Source: Mycolicibacterium phlei
GTDB lineage: Bacteria; Actinomycetota; Actinomycetes; Mycobacteriales; Mycobacteriaceae
Assembly: GCF_001583415.1 (NCBI RefSeq)
Contig: NZ_CP014475.1
Coordinates: 558,001 to 622,000 of the forward strand
Reading direction: 5' to 3'
DNA: 64,000 nt
How positions within the stretch are numbered: position 1 is the first letter of the stretch; each line of letters begins with the position of its first letter. Below are positions 43,530-51,254 of the stretch, one piece after another. The notes below the pieces were generated by a model that saw only the letters and a list, made by a program, of their open reading frames with translations, made no database searches and had not been told where the DNA came from. The translations under genes were made by a program, and so were the position numbers.

Positions 43530-44711
43530 TTATCGGTTCACTCGGGGCAGGCCGAGCGCGACCATGCCGATGATGTCGCGCTGAATCTCGTTGGTGCCGC
43601 CGCCGAACGTCAGGATCAGGCAGCTGCGGTGCATCCGCTCGACCCGGCCGCGCAGCAGCGCGCCCTTGTCGTCGGGACGCAGCGTCGCCGCGGTGCCGAG
43701 CACCTCCATCAGCAGCCGGTAGGCCTCGGTGGCCAGCTCGGTGCCGTACACCTTCGCCGCCGACGCATCGGCGGGGGACGGGGCGGCGTCCTCGGTGGAG
43801 GCCAGCTCCCAGTTGATCAGCTTGAGCACCTCGGCCTTGGCGTGCACCCGGGCCAGGTTCAGCTGCACCCACTCGTTGTCGATCCAGCGCTTGCCGTGGT
43901 GGTCCTTGGTGTTCTGCGCCCATTCGCGAACACCGTTGAGCGCCACGAAGATCGGCTGCGCGGACACGAGCGCGACACGTTCGTGGTTGAGCTGGTTGGT
44001 GACCAGCTTCCAGCCCTGGTTCTCCTCGCCGACCAGGTTGGTCACCGGCACCCGCACGTCCTGGTAGTAGGTGGCGCTGGTGTCCACCCCGGCCATCGTG
44101 TGCACCGGCGTCCAGGAGAAGCCCTTGGCGGTGGTGGGCACGATCAGCACCGAGATGCCGCGGTGCTTCTTGGCCTCGGTGTTGGTGCGCACGGCCAGCC
44201 ACACGTAGTCGGCGTAGGCGATCAGGCTGGTCCACATCTTCTGGCCGTTGATGACGTACTCGTCACCGTCGCGCACCGCGGTGGTGCGCAGCGAGGCCAG
44301 GTCGGTGCCCGCACCCGGCTCGGAGTAGCCGATCGAGAAGTGCAGATCGCCCGCCGCGATCTTGGGCAGGAAGAACTTCTTCTGCTCCTCGGTGCCGAAG
44401 TGCATGATCGTCGGCGCGACGCTGTTGATCGTCAGGAACGGCACCGGAACGTTGGCGATCGCGGCCTCGTCGTTGAAGATCAGCCCGTCCATCGGCGGAC
44501 GCTCCTGGCCGCCGTACTCCTTGGGCCACGACAGCGTCAGCCAGCCGTCCTTGCCCATCTGGGCCACCGTCTCGCGGTAGACGTTGCCGCGGCCCATCTC
44601 GCCGTCGTTGGATGCCAGCGCCTCCGCCCGCTCGGGTGTCATGAGCTTGGCGAAATAGGCGCGCAGCTCCCTGCGGAGCTCCTCCTGCTCAGGGGTGTAG
44701 CCGATCCGCAT
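43530..44711 (-). CDS. fadE26: FadE26 (ChsE4), acyl-CoA dehydrogenase subunit
   Basis: A 393-residue acyl-CoA dehydrogenase, equivalent to Rv3504. FAD and substrate motifs are IGYSEPGAGTDLASLRT (about residues 124-140) and LTFGGGTNEIQRDIIGMVALG near the C-terminus. It forms a heterotetramer with FadE27. It opens the operon, 81 bases from a KstR box at 44793 and divergent from fdxD. Confidence 0.93.
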   Translation of the reverse strand: MRIGYTPEQEELRRELRAYFAKLMTPERAEALASNDGEMGRGNVYRETVAQMGKDGWLTLSWPKEYGGQERPPMDGLIFNDEAAIANVPVPFLTINSVAPTIMHFGTEEQKKFFLPKIAAGDLHFSIGYSEPGAGTDLASLRTTAVRDGDEYVINGQKMWTSLIAYADYVWLAVRTNTEAKKHRGISVLIVPTTAKGFSWTPVHTMAGVDTSATYYQDVRVPVTNLVGEENQGWKLVTNQLNHERVALVSAQPIFVALNGVREWAQNTKDHHGKRWIDNEWVQLNLARVHAKAEVLKLINWELASTEDAAPSPADASAAKVYGTELATEAYRLLMEVLGTAATLRPDDKGALLRGRVERMHRSCLILTFGGGTNEIQRDIIGMVALGLPRVNR

Positions 44712-44792
44712 CGCCGTGTCCTAACTTCTCTGTTGAGGCACCGATCTGGCACCCCGACCGAAAACGAGCTCCAGCCCGGGTTCACCCCAGGT

Positions 44793-44806
44793 TGTAACAC
44801 GTTCTA
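44793..44806. promoter_or_regulatory. KstR operator (fadE26 / fdxD divergent region)
   Basis: TGTAACACGTTCTA, identical to the box in front of fadD19, fits TnnAACnnGTTnnA. It lies 81 bases upstream of fadE26 and 65 bases upstream of fdxD and can serve both. Confidence 0.88.
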
Positions 44807-44871
44807 GTCTGTGGGTCCAGACCGGTGTCACACTGGGTGCGCGAGGCAGCGCTGACCGCTAGGAGGGTGTC

Positions 44872-45063
44872 ATGCGAGTGGAAGTCGACCTGGACCGTTG
44901 TGAGGGCAACGCGGTCTGTGTGGGAATCGCGCCGGACCTGTTCGATCTCAATGACGACGACTACGCCGTGATCAAGCTCGACCCGGTGCCGGCCGGCATG
45001 GAGGAACTGGCCGAGCAGTCCATCAACGAGTGTCCACGCGCGGCCCTGAAGCGGCTGGACTAG
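44872..45063 (+). CDS. fdxD: FdxD, [3Fe-4S] ferredoxin
   Basis: A 63-residue ferredoxin equivalent to Rv3503c. Cluster ligands are in CEGNAVC (Cys 9 and 15) and CPRAAL (about Cys 54), with the variable position between the first two being Asn, as seen in mycobacterial P450 ferredoxins. It would shuttle electrons to CYP125/CYP142-type enzymes. AGGAGG precedes the ATG by 6 bases. Likely co-transcribed with hsd4A. Confidence 0.93.
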   Translation: MRVEVDLDRCEGNAVCVGIAPDLFDLNDDDYAVIKLDPVPAGMEELAEQSINECPRAALKRLD

Positions 45064-45107
45064 AGGTATTCATAAGTGACGATCGAATCGGGCACGCGAG
45101 GAGCGGC

Positions 45108-46013
45108 ATGAGCGAGGATTTGAACGACCTTTCCGGGCGGGTGGCGGTGGTCACCGGTGCGGCTGCCGGACTGGGCCGCGCCGAGGCGATCGGCCTGGCC
45201 AAGGCGGGAGCCACCGTCGTGGTCAACGACATCGCCGCGGCGCTGGACCGCTCCGACGTGCTCGACGAGATCGCCGCCGCCGGGTCCAAGGGCGTCGCGG
45301 TGGCCGGGGACATCAGCCAGCGGTCGACGGCCGACGAGCTGGTCGCCACCGCCGACAGCCTCGGCGGGCTCGGCATCGTCGTCAACAACGCCGGCATCAC
45401 CCGCGACCGCATGCTGTTCAACATGTCCGACGAGGACTTCGACGCGGTGATCGCGGTGCACCTGCGCGGGCACTTCCTGCTGACCCGCAACGCGGCGACG
45501 TACTGGCGGAACAAGGCCAAGGAAAACGAGGGCAAGGTCTACGGCCGGGTCATCAACACCTCCTCGGAGGCGGGTCTGGTGGGCCCGGTCGGGCAGGCCA
45601 ACTACGGCGCCGCCAAGGCCGGTATCACCGCGCTGACGCTGTCGATGGCCCGCGCCCTGGAGCGTTACGGCGTGCGCGCCAACGCGATCGCGCCGCGCGC
45701 CCGCACTGCGATGACGGCCGACGTGTTCGGGGAGGCCCCGGAGCTGGCCGAGGGTGAGATCGATCCGTTGTCGCCCGAGCACGTCGTCAATCTGGTGCGA
45801 TTCCTGGCGTCGCCGGCGGCGGAGAATGTGAACGGTCAGCTGTTCATCGTCTACGGTCCGACGGTGACGTTGGTGGCGGCGCCCACCGCGGAGGCGCAGT
45901 TCAACGCCGAGTCGAGCGCCTGGGATCCGTCCGATCTGTCGGCGACCCTGCGCGACTACTTTGCTGGGCGCGATCCGCAGAAGTGTTTCGCCGCGACCGC
46001 CCTGATGAAATAA
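45108..46013 (+). CDS. hsd4A: Hsd4A, 17beta-hydroxysteroid/3-hydroxyacyl-CoA dehydrogenase
   Basis: A 301-residue SDR, like the dehydrogenase domain of peroxisomal multifunctional enzyme 2. It oxidises the 22-hydroxy side-chain CoA intermediate (Rv3502c equivalent). Motifs: TGAAAGLGRAEAIGLA (about residues 15-30), NNAGITRDRM, INTSSEAG and YGAAKAG with the catalytic Tyr and Lys. The ATG at 45108 has GAGGAGCGGC before it; a longer frame overlaps fdxD. The mce4 operon follows with its own promoter. Confidence 0.92.
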   Translation: MSEDLNDLSGRVAVVTGAAAGLGRAEAIGLAKAGATVVVNDIAAALDRSDVLDEIAAAGSKGVAVAGDISQRSTADELVATADSLGGLGIVVNNAGITRDRMLFNMSDEDFDAVIAVHLRGHFLLTRNAATYWRNKAKENEGKVYGRVINTSSEAGLVGPVGQANYGAAKAGITALTLSMARALERYGVRANAIAPRARTAMTADVFGEAPELAEGEIDPLSPEHVVNLVRFLASPAAENVNGQLFIVYGPTVTLVAAPTAEAQFNAESSAWDPSDLSATLRDYFAGRDPQKCFAATALMK

Positions 46014-46051
46014 CAAGACCGACAGTCTCGGTCCGCGCGCCGTCAGGCGAC

Positions 46052-46065
46052 TAGAACCTGTTCTA
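46052..46065. promoter_or_regulatory. KstR operator, distal box of the mce4 promoter region
   Basis: TAGAACCTGTTCTA is a fully symmetric site (with flanking C and G it forms a 16-base palindrome) and fits the KstR consensus. It lies 79 bases upstream of the -35 element used here for mce4. Confidence 0.88.
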
Positions 46066-46131
46066 GAATGAGCTGGATCACAGCGGCTCTGACCTGCGCA
46101 AAGTAGCAACAGTTACCGCATATTGTGCTCT

Positions 46132-46161
46132 TTGACACTGCGAACTTGTTCTAGTTAGTAT
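46132..46161 (+). promoter_or_regulatory. mce4 promoter (-35 and -10)
   Basis: TTGACA (46132-46137) is a perfect -35 hexamer; TAGTAT (46156-46161) is a good -10, with an 18-base spacer. A KstR-like box fills the spacer. Transcription should start near 46168, giving a leader of about 115 bases before yrbE4A. Confidence 0.7.
46140..46153. promoter_or_regulatory. KstR operator in the mce4 promoter spacer (one mismatch)
   Basis: GCGAACTTGTTCTA matches AACnnGTTnnA but has G at the first position instead of T. It sits between the -35 and -10 hexamers, where a repressor would directly block RNA polymerase. It is 74 bases from the distal box (46065). Confidence 0.72.
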
Positions 46162-46284
46162 GATCCCGCTCTGTAGGAGCAAAGCTTGACAACCGGGTGG
46201 ATAGGGCGCCGTGACACGGCATTTCCACTATTCGCCACGTAGCATCCAGGACGACCATCCCGACCCCCGAGAACGGAGCCAAGG

Positions 46285-47049
46285 TTGATCGAACAGCTCG
46301 CGGCACCGGCTCGGGCCGTGGGCGGGTTCGTGGAGATGTCCTTCGAGACGTTCGCGAAGACGTTCCGGCGGCCGTTCCAGTTCCGGGAATTCCTCGAACA
46401 GACCTGGATGATCGCGCGGGTCTCGCTGGTGCCGACGCTGCTGGTGGCGATCCCGTTCACGGTGCTGGTGGCCTTCACCCTCAACATCCTGCTGCGCGAG
46501 ATCGGCGCCGCCGACCTGTCCGGCGCGGGCACCGCGTTCGGCACCATCACCCAGCTCGGCCCGGTGGTGACCGTGCTGGTGGTGGCCGGCGCGGGCGCCA
46601 CCGCGATCTGCGCCGACCTCGGTGCGCGCACCATCCGCGAGGAGATCGACGCGATGCGGGTGCTGGGCATCGACCCGATCCAGCGTCTGGTGGTGCCGCG
46701 TGTGCTGGCCTCCACGCTGGTCGCCCTGCTTCTCAACGGGCTGGTCTGCCTGATCGGCCTGTCCGGCGGCTACGTGTTCTCGGTGTTCCTGCAGGGCGTC
46801 AATCCCGGTGCGTTCATCAACGGCCTGACCGTGCTGACCGGGCTGGGCGAGCTGGTGATGGCCGAGATCAAGGCGCTGCTGTTCGGCGTGATGGCCGGCC
46901 TGGTCGGCTGCTACCGCGGCCTGACCGTCAAGGGCGGCCCCAAGGGTGTCGGCGTCGCGGTCAACGAGACCGTCGTCTACGCGTTCATCTGCCTGTTCGT
47001 GATCAACGTGATCATGACGGCCGTGGGTGTGCGGGTGCTGGAGCGTTGA
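46285..47049 (+). CDS. yrbE4A: YrbE4A, MlaE-type permease of the Mce4 sterol importer
   Basis: A 254-residue inner-membrane permease with about five to six helices. The cytoplasmic coupling helix EEIDAMRVLGIDPI (about residues 116-130) is the EQ-like loop that contacts the MlaF-type ATPase (MceG, not here). With YrbE4B and Mce4A-F it imports cholesterol. The TTG start at 46285 follows GGAGCCAAGG. Its stop overlaps the ATG of a 22-codon micro-ORF (47049). Confidence 0.93.
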   Translation: MIEQLAAPARAVGGFVEMSFETFAKTFRRPFQFREFLEQTWMIARVSLVPTLLVAIPFTVLVAFTLNILLREIGAADLSGAGTAFGTITQLGPVVTVLVVAGAGATAICADLGARTIREEIDAMRVLGIDPIQRLVVPRVLASTLVALLLNGLVCLIGLSGGYVFSVFLQGVNPGAFINGLTVLTGLGELVMAEIKALLFGVMAGLVGCYRGLTVKGGPKGVGVAVNETVVYAFICLFVINVIMTAVGVRVLER

Positions 47050-47117
47050 TGAGCGTTTACGCGAAGAACGCGAAGAACGCGAAGACCGCGAAGACCGCGA
47101 AGACGAGGCCGTCATGA
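47049..47117 (+). CDS. 22-codon micro-ORF linking yrbE4A and yrbE4B
   Basis: The ATG at 47049 overlaps the yrbE4A stop by one base (TGATG) and its TGA at 47115-47117 overlaps the yrbE4B ATG (ATGA at 47114-47117). The encoded peptide is MSVY, two AKN units, three AKT units and TRPS. It fills the whole inter-gene gap with a nine-base repeat. Whether the peptide is functional or only keeps ribosomes coupled is unknown. Confidence 0.5.
   Translation: MSVYAKNAKNAKTAKTAKTRPS
47061..47105 (+). repeat. Five tandem 9-base units, GCGAAGA(A/C)(C/G)
   Basis: Five direct copies of GCGAAGAAC/GCGAAGACC/GCGAAGACG run without gaps. Because each unit is 9 bases, changes in copy number keep the frame and would not break the micro-ORF or its coupling to yrbE4B. 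Confidence 0.85.
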
Positions 47118-47956
47118 GCTACGACATCACGGTGCGGCTGCGCCGGTTCTTCCGCGGGGTGCCCAGGGCCGTCGACAGCTTCGGCGAGCAGGCGCTGTTC
47201 TACGGCGAGACGATGCGGTACCTGCCCAACGCGGTGACCCGGTACCGCAAGGAGACCGTGCGCAACATCGCCGAGATGACGATGGGCACCGGCGCGCTGG
47301 TGATGATCGGCGGCACCGTCGGCGTCGCGGCGTTCCTGACCCTGGCCTCCGGCGGCGTCATCGCGGTGCAGGGCTACTCCTCGCTGGGCAACATCGGCAT
47401 CGAGGCCCTGACCGGGTTCCTGTCGGCGTTCCTCAACGTGCGCATCGTCGCACCGGTGATCGCCGGTATCGCGCTGGCGGCCACCATCGGCGCCGGCACC
47501 ACGGCACAGCTGGGCGCGATGCGGGTGTCCGAGGAGATCGACGCCGTCGAATCGATGGCGGTGCACTCGGTGTCATACCTGGTGTCGACGCGGCTGATGG
47601 CGGGGATGGTCGCGATCATCCCGCTGTACTCGCTGTCGGTGCTCGCGGCGTTCTTCGCGGCCCGGTTCACCACGGTGTTCATCAACAAGCAGTCGTCCGG
47701 CCTGTATGACCACTACTTCAACACGTTCCTGGTCCCGACCGACCTGCTGTGGTCGTTCCTGCAGGCCATCGTGATGGCCATCGCCGTCATGCTGGTGCAC
47801 ACCTACTACGGCTACAACGCCTCCGGCGGTCCGGTCGGCGTCGGCATCGCCGTCGGCCAGGCGGTGCGCACCTCGCTGATCGTGGTCGTCACCATCACCC
47901 TGTTCATCTCGCTCGCCGTCTACGGCGCGTCCGGCAACTTCAACCTCTCCGGGTAG
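47114..47956 (+). CDS. yrbE4B: YrbE4B, MlaE-type permease of the Mce4 importer
   Basis: A 280-residue permease of the same fold as YrbE4A, with the coupling loop EEIDAVESMAVHSVSYLV (about residues 142-159) and several membrane helices. ATG 47114 is chosen because the preceding micro-ORF stops exactly on it; a longer frame upstream reads through the acidic, repeat-encoded stretch and is unlikely. mce4A follows after 7 bases. Confidence 0.92.
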   Translation: MSYDITVRLRRFFRGVPRAVDSFGEQALFYGETMRYLPNAVTRYRKETVRNIAEMTMGTGALVMIGGTVGVAAFLTLASGGVIAVQGYSSLGNIGIEALTGFLSAFLNVRIVAPVIAGIALAATIGAGTTAQLGAMRVSEEIDAVESMAVHSVSYLVSTRLMAGMVAIIPLYSLSVLAAFFAARFTTVFINKQSSGLYDHYFNTFLVPTDLLWSFLQAIVMAIAVMLVHTYYGYNASGGPVGVGIAVGQAVRTSLIVVVTITLFISLAVYGASGNFNLSG

Positions 47957-47963
47957 GCCGACG

Positions 47964-49166
47964 ATGTCCGACGTTGAGAAGAAGAAGAGCCATGTGCGGA
48001 TCGCCGCGGCGATCCTGGCCGGTGTGCTGGTCGCCGCGACCGTGTTCACCTACCTGTCGTACACCGCGGCGTTCACCCCCACCGACACCGTCAAGGTGAC
48101 CTCGCCGCGCGCCGGTCTGGTGATGGAACGCGACGCCAAGGTGAAGTACCGCGGCGTGCAGATCGGCGAGGTGAAGGCGATCGAGTACGCGGGCAACGAA
48201 GCCCGGCTGACGCTGGCGATCAACCGCAGCGACATGAAGTACATCCCGGCCAACGCCCTGGTGCGGATCGGCAGCACCACGGTGTTCGGCGCCAAGGCCG
48301 TCGAGTTCATCCCGCCGGAGGAACCGACGGCCGAACGGCTGCGGCCCGGCGCCACGGTCGCCGCCAAGGACGTGCAGCTCGAGGTCAACACGCTGTTCCA
48401 GACGCTGACCAACGTGCTCGACAAGGTCGACCCGATCAACCTGAACGCGACGCTGAGCGCGCTCGCCGAGGGCCTGCGCGGCAACGGCGACAACCTCGGC
48501 GCCATGATGTCGGGCCTGAACACCTTCCTGCGGGACTTCAACCCGCGGCTGTCCACGCTGCAGGAGGACATCCGCAAGGCCGGGACGGTCGCCAACATCT
48601 ACGGCGACGCCGGTCCGGACCTGGCCCGGGTCATCGACAACGCCCCGGCGATCAGCGAGACCGTCATCGACCAGAAGAACAACCTGAACGCGACGCTGCT
48701 GGCCGCCACCGGGCTGGCCAACAACGGCACCGCGACGCTGGAACCCGGCGCCGAGGACTACATCGCCGCGATCAACCGGCTGCGCGCGCCGCTGAGCGTG
48801 GCCGCCGAGTACTCGCCGGAATTCGGCTGCCTGTTCGAGGGCACCGCGCTCGCGGTGGACCGGTTCGCCCCGGTCATCGGCGGCATCCGGCCCGGCCTGT
48901 TCGTCGCCTCGAACTTCCTGCCCGGCTCCCCGGCCTACACCTACCCGGAGAGCCTGCCCATCGTGAACGCCTCCGGCGGCCCGAACTGCCGTGGTCTGCC
49001 GAACGTTCCGAGTAAGCAGTTCGGCGGGTCCTGGTACCGTTCGCCGTTCCTCGTCACCGACAACGCGTACGTTCCGTACCAGCCGAACACCGAGTTGCAG
49101 TTCGACGCACCGTCGACCCTGCAGTGGCTGTTCAACGGTGCGTTCGCAGAACGGGACGACTTCTAA
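47964..49166 (+). CDS. mce4A: Mce4A, substrate-binding/tunnel subunit
   Basis: A 400-residue Mce protein, same length as Rv3499c. An N-terminal membrane anchor (VRIAAAILAGVLVAATVFTYLSY, residues about 11-33) leads to the MlaD domain (VMERDAKVKYRGVQIGEVKAIEYAGN region, about 53-120) and long helices that form the periplasmic tunnel through which sterol moves. TAATG overlap with mce4B. Confidence 0.94.
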   Translation: MSDVEKKKSHVRIAAAILAGVLVAATVFTYLSYTAAFTPTDTVKVTSPRAGLVMERDAKVKYRGVQIGEVKAIEYAGNEARLTLAINRSDMKYIPANALVRIGSTTVFGAKAVEFIPPEEPTAERLRPGATVAAKDVQLEVNTLFQTLTNVLDKVDPINLNATLSALAEGLRGNGDNLGAMMSGLNTFLRDFNPRLSTLQEDIRKAGTVANIYGDAGPDLARVIDNAPAISETVIDQKNNLNATLLAATGLANNGTATLEPGAEDYIAAINRLRAPLSVAAEYSPEFGCLFEGTALAVDRFAPVIGGIRPGLFVASNFLPGSPAYTYPESLPIVNASGGPNCRGLPNVPSKQFGGSWYRSPFLVTDNAYVPYQPNTELQFDAPSTLQWLFNGAFAERDDF

Positions 49167-50203
49167 TGCGAGCCAACGCGACTCTGGTCAAGGTCAGCGT
49201 GTTCACCGTGGCGATGCTGCTGGTGGCCGCGCTGCTGGTGGTGGTGTTCGGGGAGTTCCGGTTCACCTCCGAGAAGGGCTACCACGCGACGTTCACCGAC
49301 GCCTCCCGGCTCAAGGCAGGCCAGGACGTGCGCATCGCCGGTGTGCCGGTCGGAACCGTGAACTCGGTGAAGCTCAACCCGGACAACACCGTCGACGTCG
49401 CCTTCGACATCGACAAGCGCTACCAGCTCTACACCTCCACCCGCGCGGTGGTGCGCTACGAGAACCTCGTCGGCGACCGCTATCTCGAGATCACCTCGGG
49501 CCCAGGCGAACTGCGCAAGCTGGCGCCCGGGGCCACCATCCCGGTGACCAACACGCAGCCGGCACTGGATCTCGACGCGCTGCTGGGCGGGCTGCGGCCG
49601 GTGCTCAAGGGCCTCGACGGGGAAAAGGTCAACCAGGTCAGCAACGCGGTCATCGAACTGCTGCAGGGCCAAGGCGGTGCGCTGACCAACCTGCTGTCGA
49701 CCACCAGCGCCTTCACCCAGAACCTCGCCGCACGCGACCAACTCATCGGCGACGTGATCAACCACCTCAACACGGTGCTGGAGACCGTCGACGAGAAGGG
49801 CACGCAGTTCAACGCCGCCGTCGACCAGTTGCAACAGCTGATCACCGGGCTGGCCGAGGGCCGCGACCCGATCGCCGGTGCGATCGTGCCGCTGGCCTCG
49901 GCGGAGAACGACCTGACCGACATGCTGGTCAAGTCGCGCCGCCCGGTGCAGGGCGTGATCGAGAACCTGCGGCCGTTCGCGCAGCGGGTCGACGAGCGCA
50001 AGGCCGACGTCAACAAGGTGATCGAGCCGCTGGCGGAGAATTACTTGCGGCTCAACGCACTTGGCGCCTACGGTTCGTTCTTCAACATCTTCTACTGCTC
50101 GACGCGGCTGAAGATCAACGGGCCGGCGGGCAGCGACATCCTGATCCCGATGGGCGGACCGCCCGATCCGTCGAAGGGGAGGTGTGCACCGAATGTCGAA
50201 TAG
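49166..50203 (+). CDS. mce4B: Mce4B, tunnel subunit
   Basis: A 345-residue Mce protein. N-terminal anchor (about residues 8-30), then an MlaD domain with RLKAGQDVRIAGVPVGTVNSVKL (about 47-69), then a helical region and a C-terminal FFNIFYCSTRLK. One-base overlap with mce4A. It ends overlapping mce4C by 11 bases. Confidence 0.93.
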   Translation: MRANATLVKVSVFTVAMLLVAALLVVVFGEFRFTSEKGYHATFTDASRLKAGQDVRIAGVPVGTVNSVKLNPDNTVDVAFDIDKRYQLYTSTRAVVRYENLVGDRYLEITSGPGELRKLAPGATIPVTNTQPALDLDALLGGLRPVLKGLDGEKVNQVSNAVIELLQGQGGALTNLLSTTSAFTQNLAARDQLIGDVINHLNTVLETVDEKGTQFNAAVDQLQQLITGLAEGRDPIAGAIVPLASAENDLTDMLVKSRRPVQGVIENLRPFAQRVDERKADVNKVIEPLAENYLRLNALGAYGSFFNIFYCSTRLKINGPAGSDILIPMGGPPDPSKGRCAPNVE

Positions 50204-51254
50204 CTCCGACGAGTCGAATCCGTTGCGCACCGGCATCTTCGGCATCTTCCTGGTGGCGTGCCTGGTGCTGGTGTCGTTCGGCTACACGGGTCTGCCGTTC
50301 TTCCCGCAGGGCAAGCCGTACGAGGCGTACTTCGCCGACGCGGGCGGCATCTTGCCCGGCAACGACGTCAACGTCTCGGGCATCACCGTCGGCAAGGTGA
50401 CCGGTGTCGAACTCGACGGCGACAAGGCCAAGGTGACCTTCACCGTCGACCGCGGCATCAAGGTCGGCGACCAGACGATGGTCGCGATCAAGACCGACAC
50501 CGTGCTCGGCGAGAAGTCGCTGGCGGTGACCCCGCAGGGCAGCGGTGAGGCGACGGTGATCCCGATCAGCCGCACCACAACCCCCTACACCCTGGCCACC
50601 GCGCTGCAGGACCTCGGGCAGAACGTCAGCGAGCTGGACAAGCCGCGGTTCGAGCAGGCGCTGCAGACGCTGACCGACTCGCTGCGTGACGCCACCCCGC
50701 AGCTGCGCAGCGCGCTGGACGGCGTGGCCAACCTGTCGCGCAGCCTCAACGCCCGCGACGAGGCGCTCGAACAGCTGCTCGCCCACGCCAAGCGGGTGTC
50801 CGACACGTTGGCGCAGCGCGCCGACCAGGTCAACAAGCTGATCGTCGACGGCAACCTGCTGTTCGCCGCCCTCGACGAGCGGCGTCAGGCGCTGAGCAAC
50901 CTCATCGCCGGGATTGACGATGTGGCGCAACAGCTTTCAGGTTTCGTCGCCGACAACCGGCGTGAGTTCAAGCCGGCGCTGGAGAAGATGACCGCGGTGC
51001 TGGACAACCTGCTCGAACGCCGCGAGCACATCAACGAGGCGCTCAAGCGGCTGCCGCCGTACGCCACCGCGCTCGGCGAGGTCGTCGGCTCGGGTCCGGG
51101 CTTCCAGATCAACCTGTACGGTCTGCCGCCGGCCCCGATCGCCGAGGTGCTGCTCGACGCCTACTTCCAGCCGGGCAAGCTGCCGGACAGCCTCGCCGAC
51201 ATGCTGCGCGGTTACATCTCCGAGCGGATGATCATTAGGCCGAAGTCGCCATGA
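50193..51254 (+). CDS. mce4C: Mce4C, tunnel subunit
   Basis: A 353-residue Mce protein. ATG 50193 is preferred over GTG 50184 because GGGGAGG at 50177-50182 is 10 bases from the ATG but one base from the GTG. N-terminal anchor (GIFGIFLVACLVLVSFGYTG), MlaD domain (GNDVNVSGITVGKVTGVEL), coiled-coil helices after. It overlaps mce4D by ATGA. Confidence 0.93.
   Translation: MSNSSDESNPLRTGIFGIFLVACLVLVSFGYTGLPFFPQGKPYEAYFADAGGILPGNDVNVSGITVGKVTGVELDGDKAKVTFTVDRGIKVGDQTMVAIKTDTVLGEKSLAVTPQGSGEATVIPISRTTTPYTLATALQDLGQNVSELDKPRFEQALQTLTDSLRDATPQLRSALDGVANLSRSLNARDEALEQLLAHAKRVSDTLAQRADQVNKLIVDGNLLFAALDERRQALSNLIAGIDDVAQQLSGFVADNRREFKPALEKMTAVLDNLLERREHINEALKRLPPYATALGEVVGSGPGFQINLYGLPPAPIAEVLLDAYFQPGKLPDSLADMLRGYISERMIIRPKSP

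Noticed and set aside
42421..44235. Long minus-strand frame extending fadE27 upstream
   Set aside because: The upstream part is out of frame with fadE26, which is a clear gene; ATG 43518 is the family start.
47027..47113. Extended N-terminus for yrbE4B through the 9-base repeats
   Set aside because: It would add a run of Glu/Arg/Asp before a membrane protein; the ATG at 47114 overlaps a stop and matches the family start.
46228..47115. Minus-strand frames across yrbE4A
   Set aside because: Charged low-complexity shadows of a membrane permease gene; no support.
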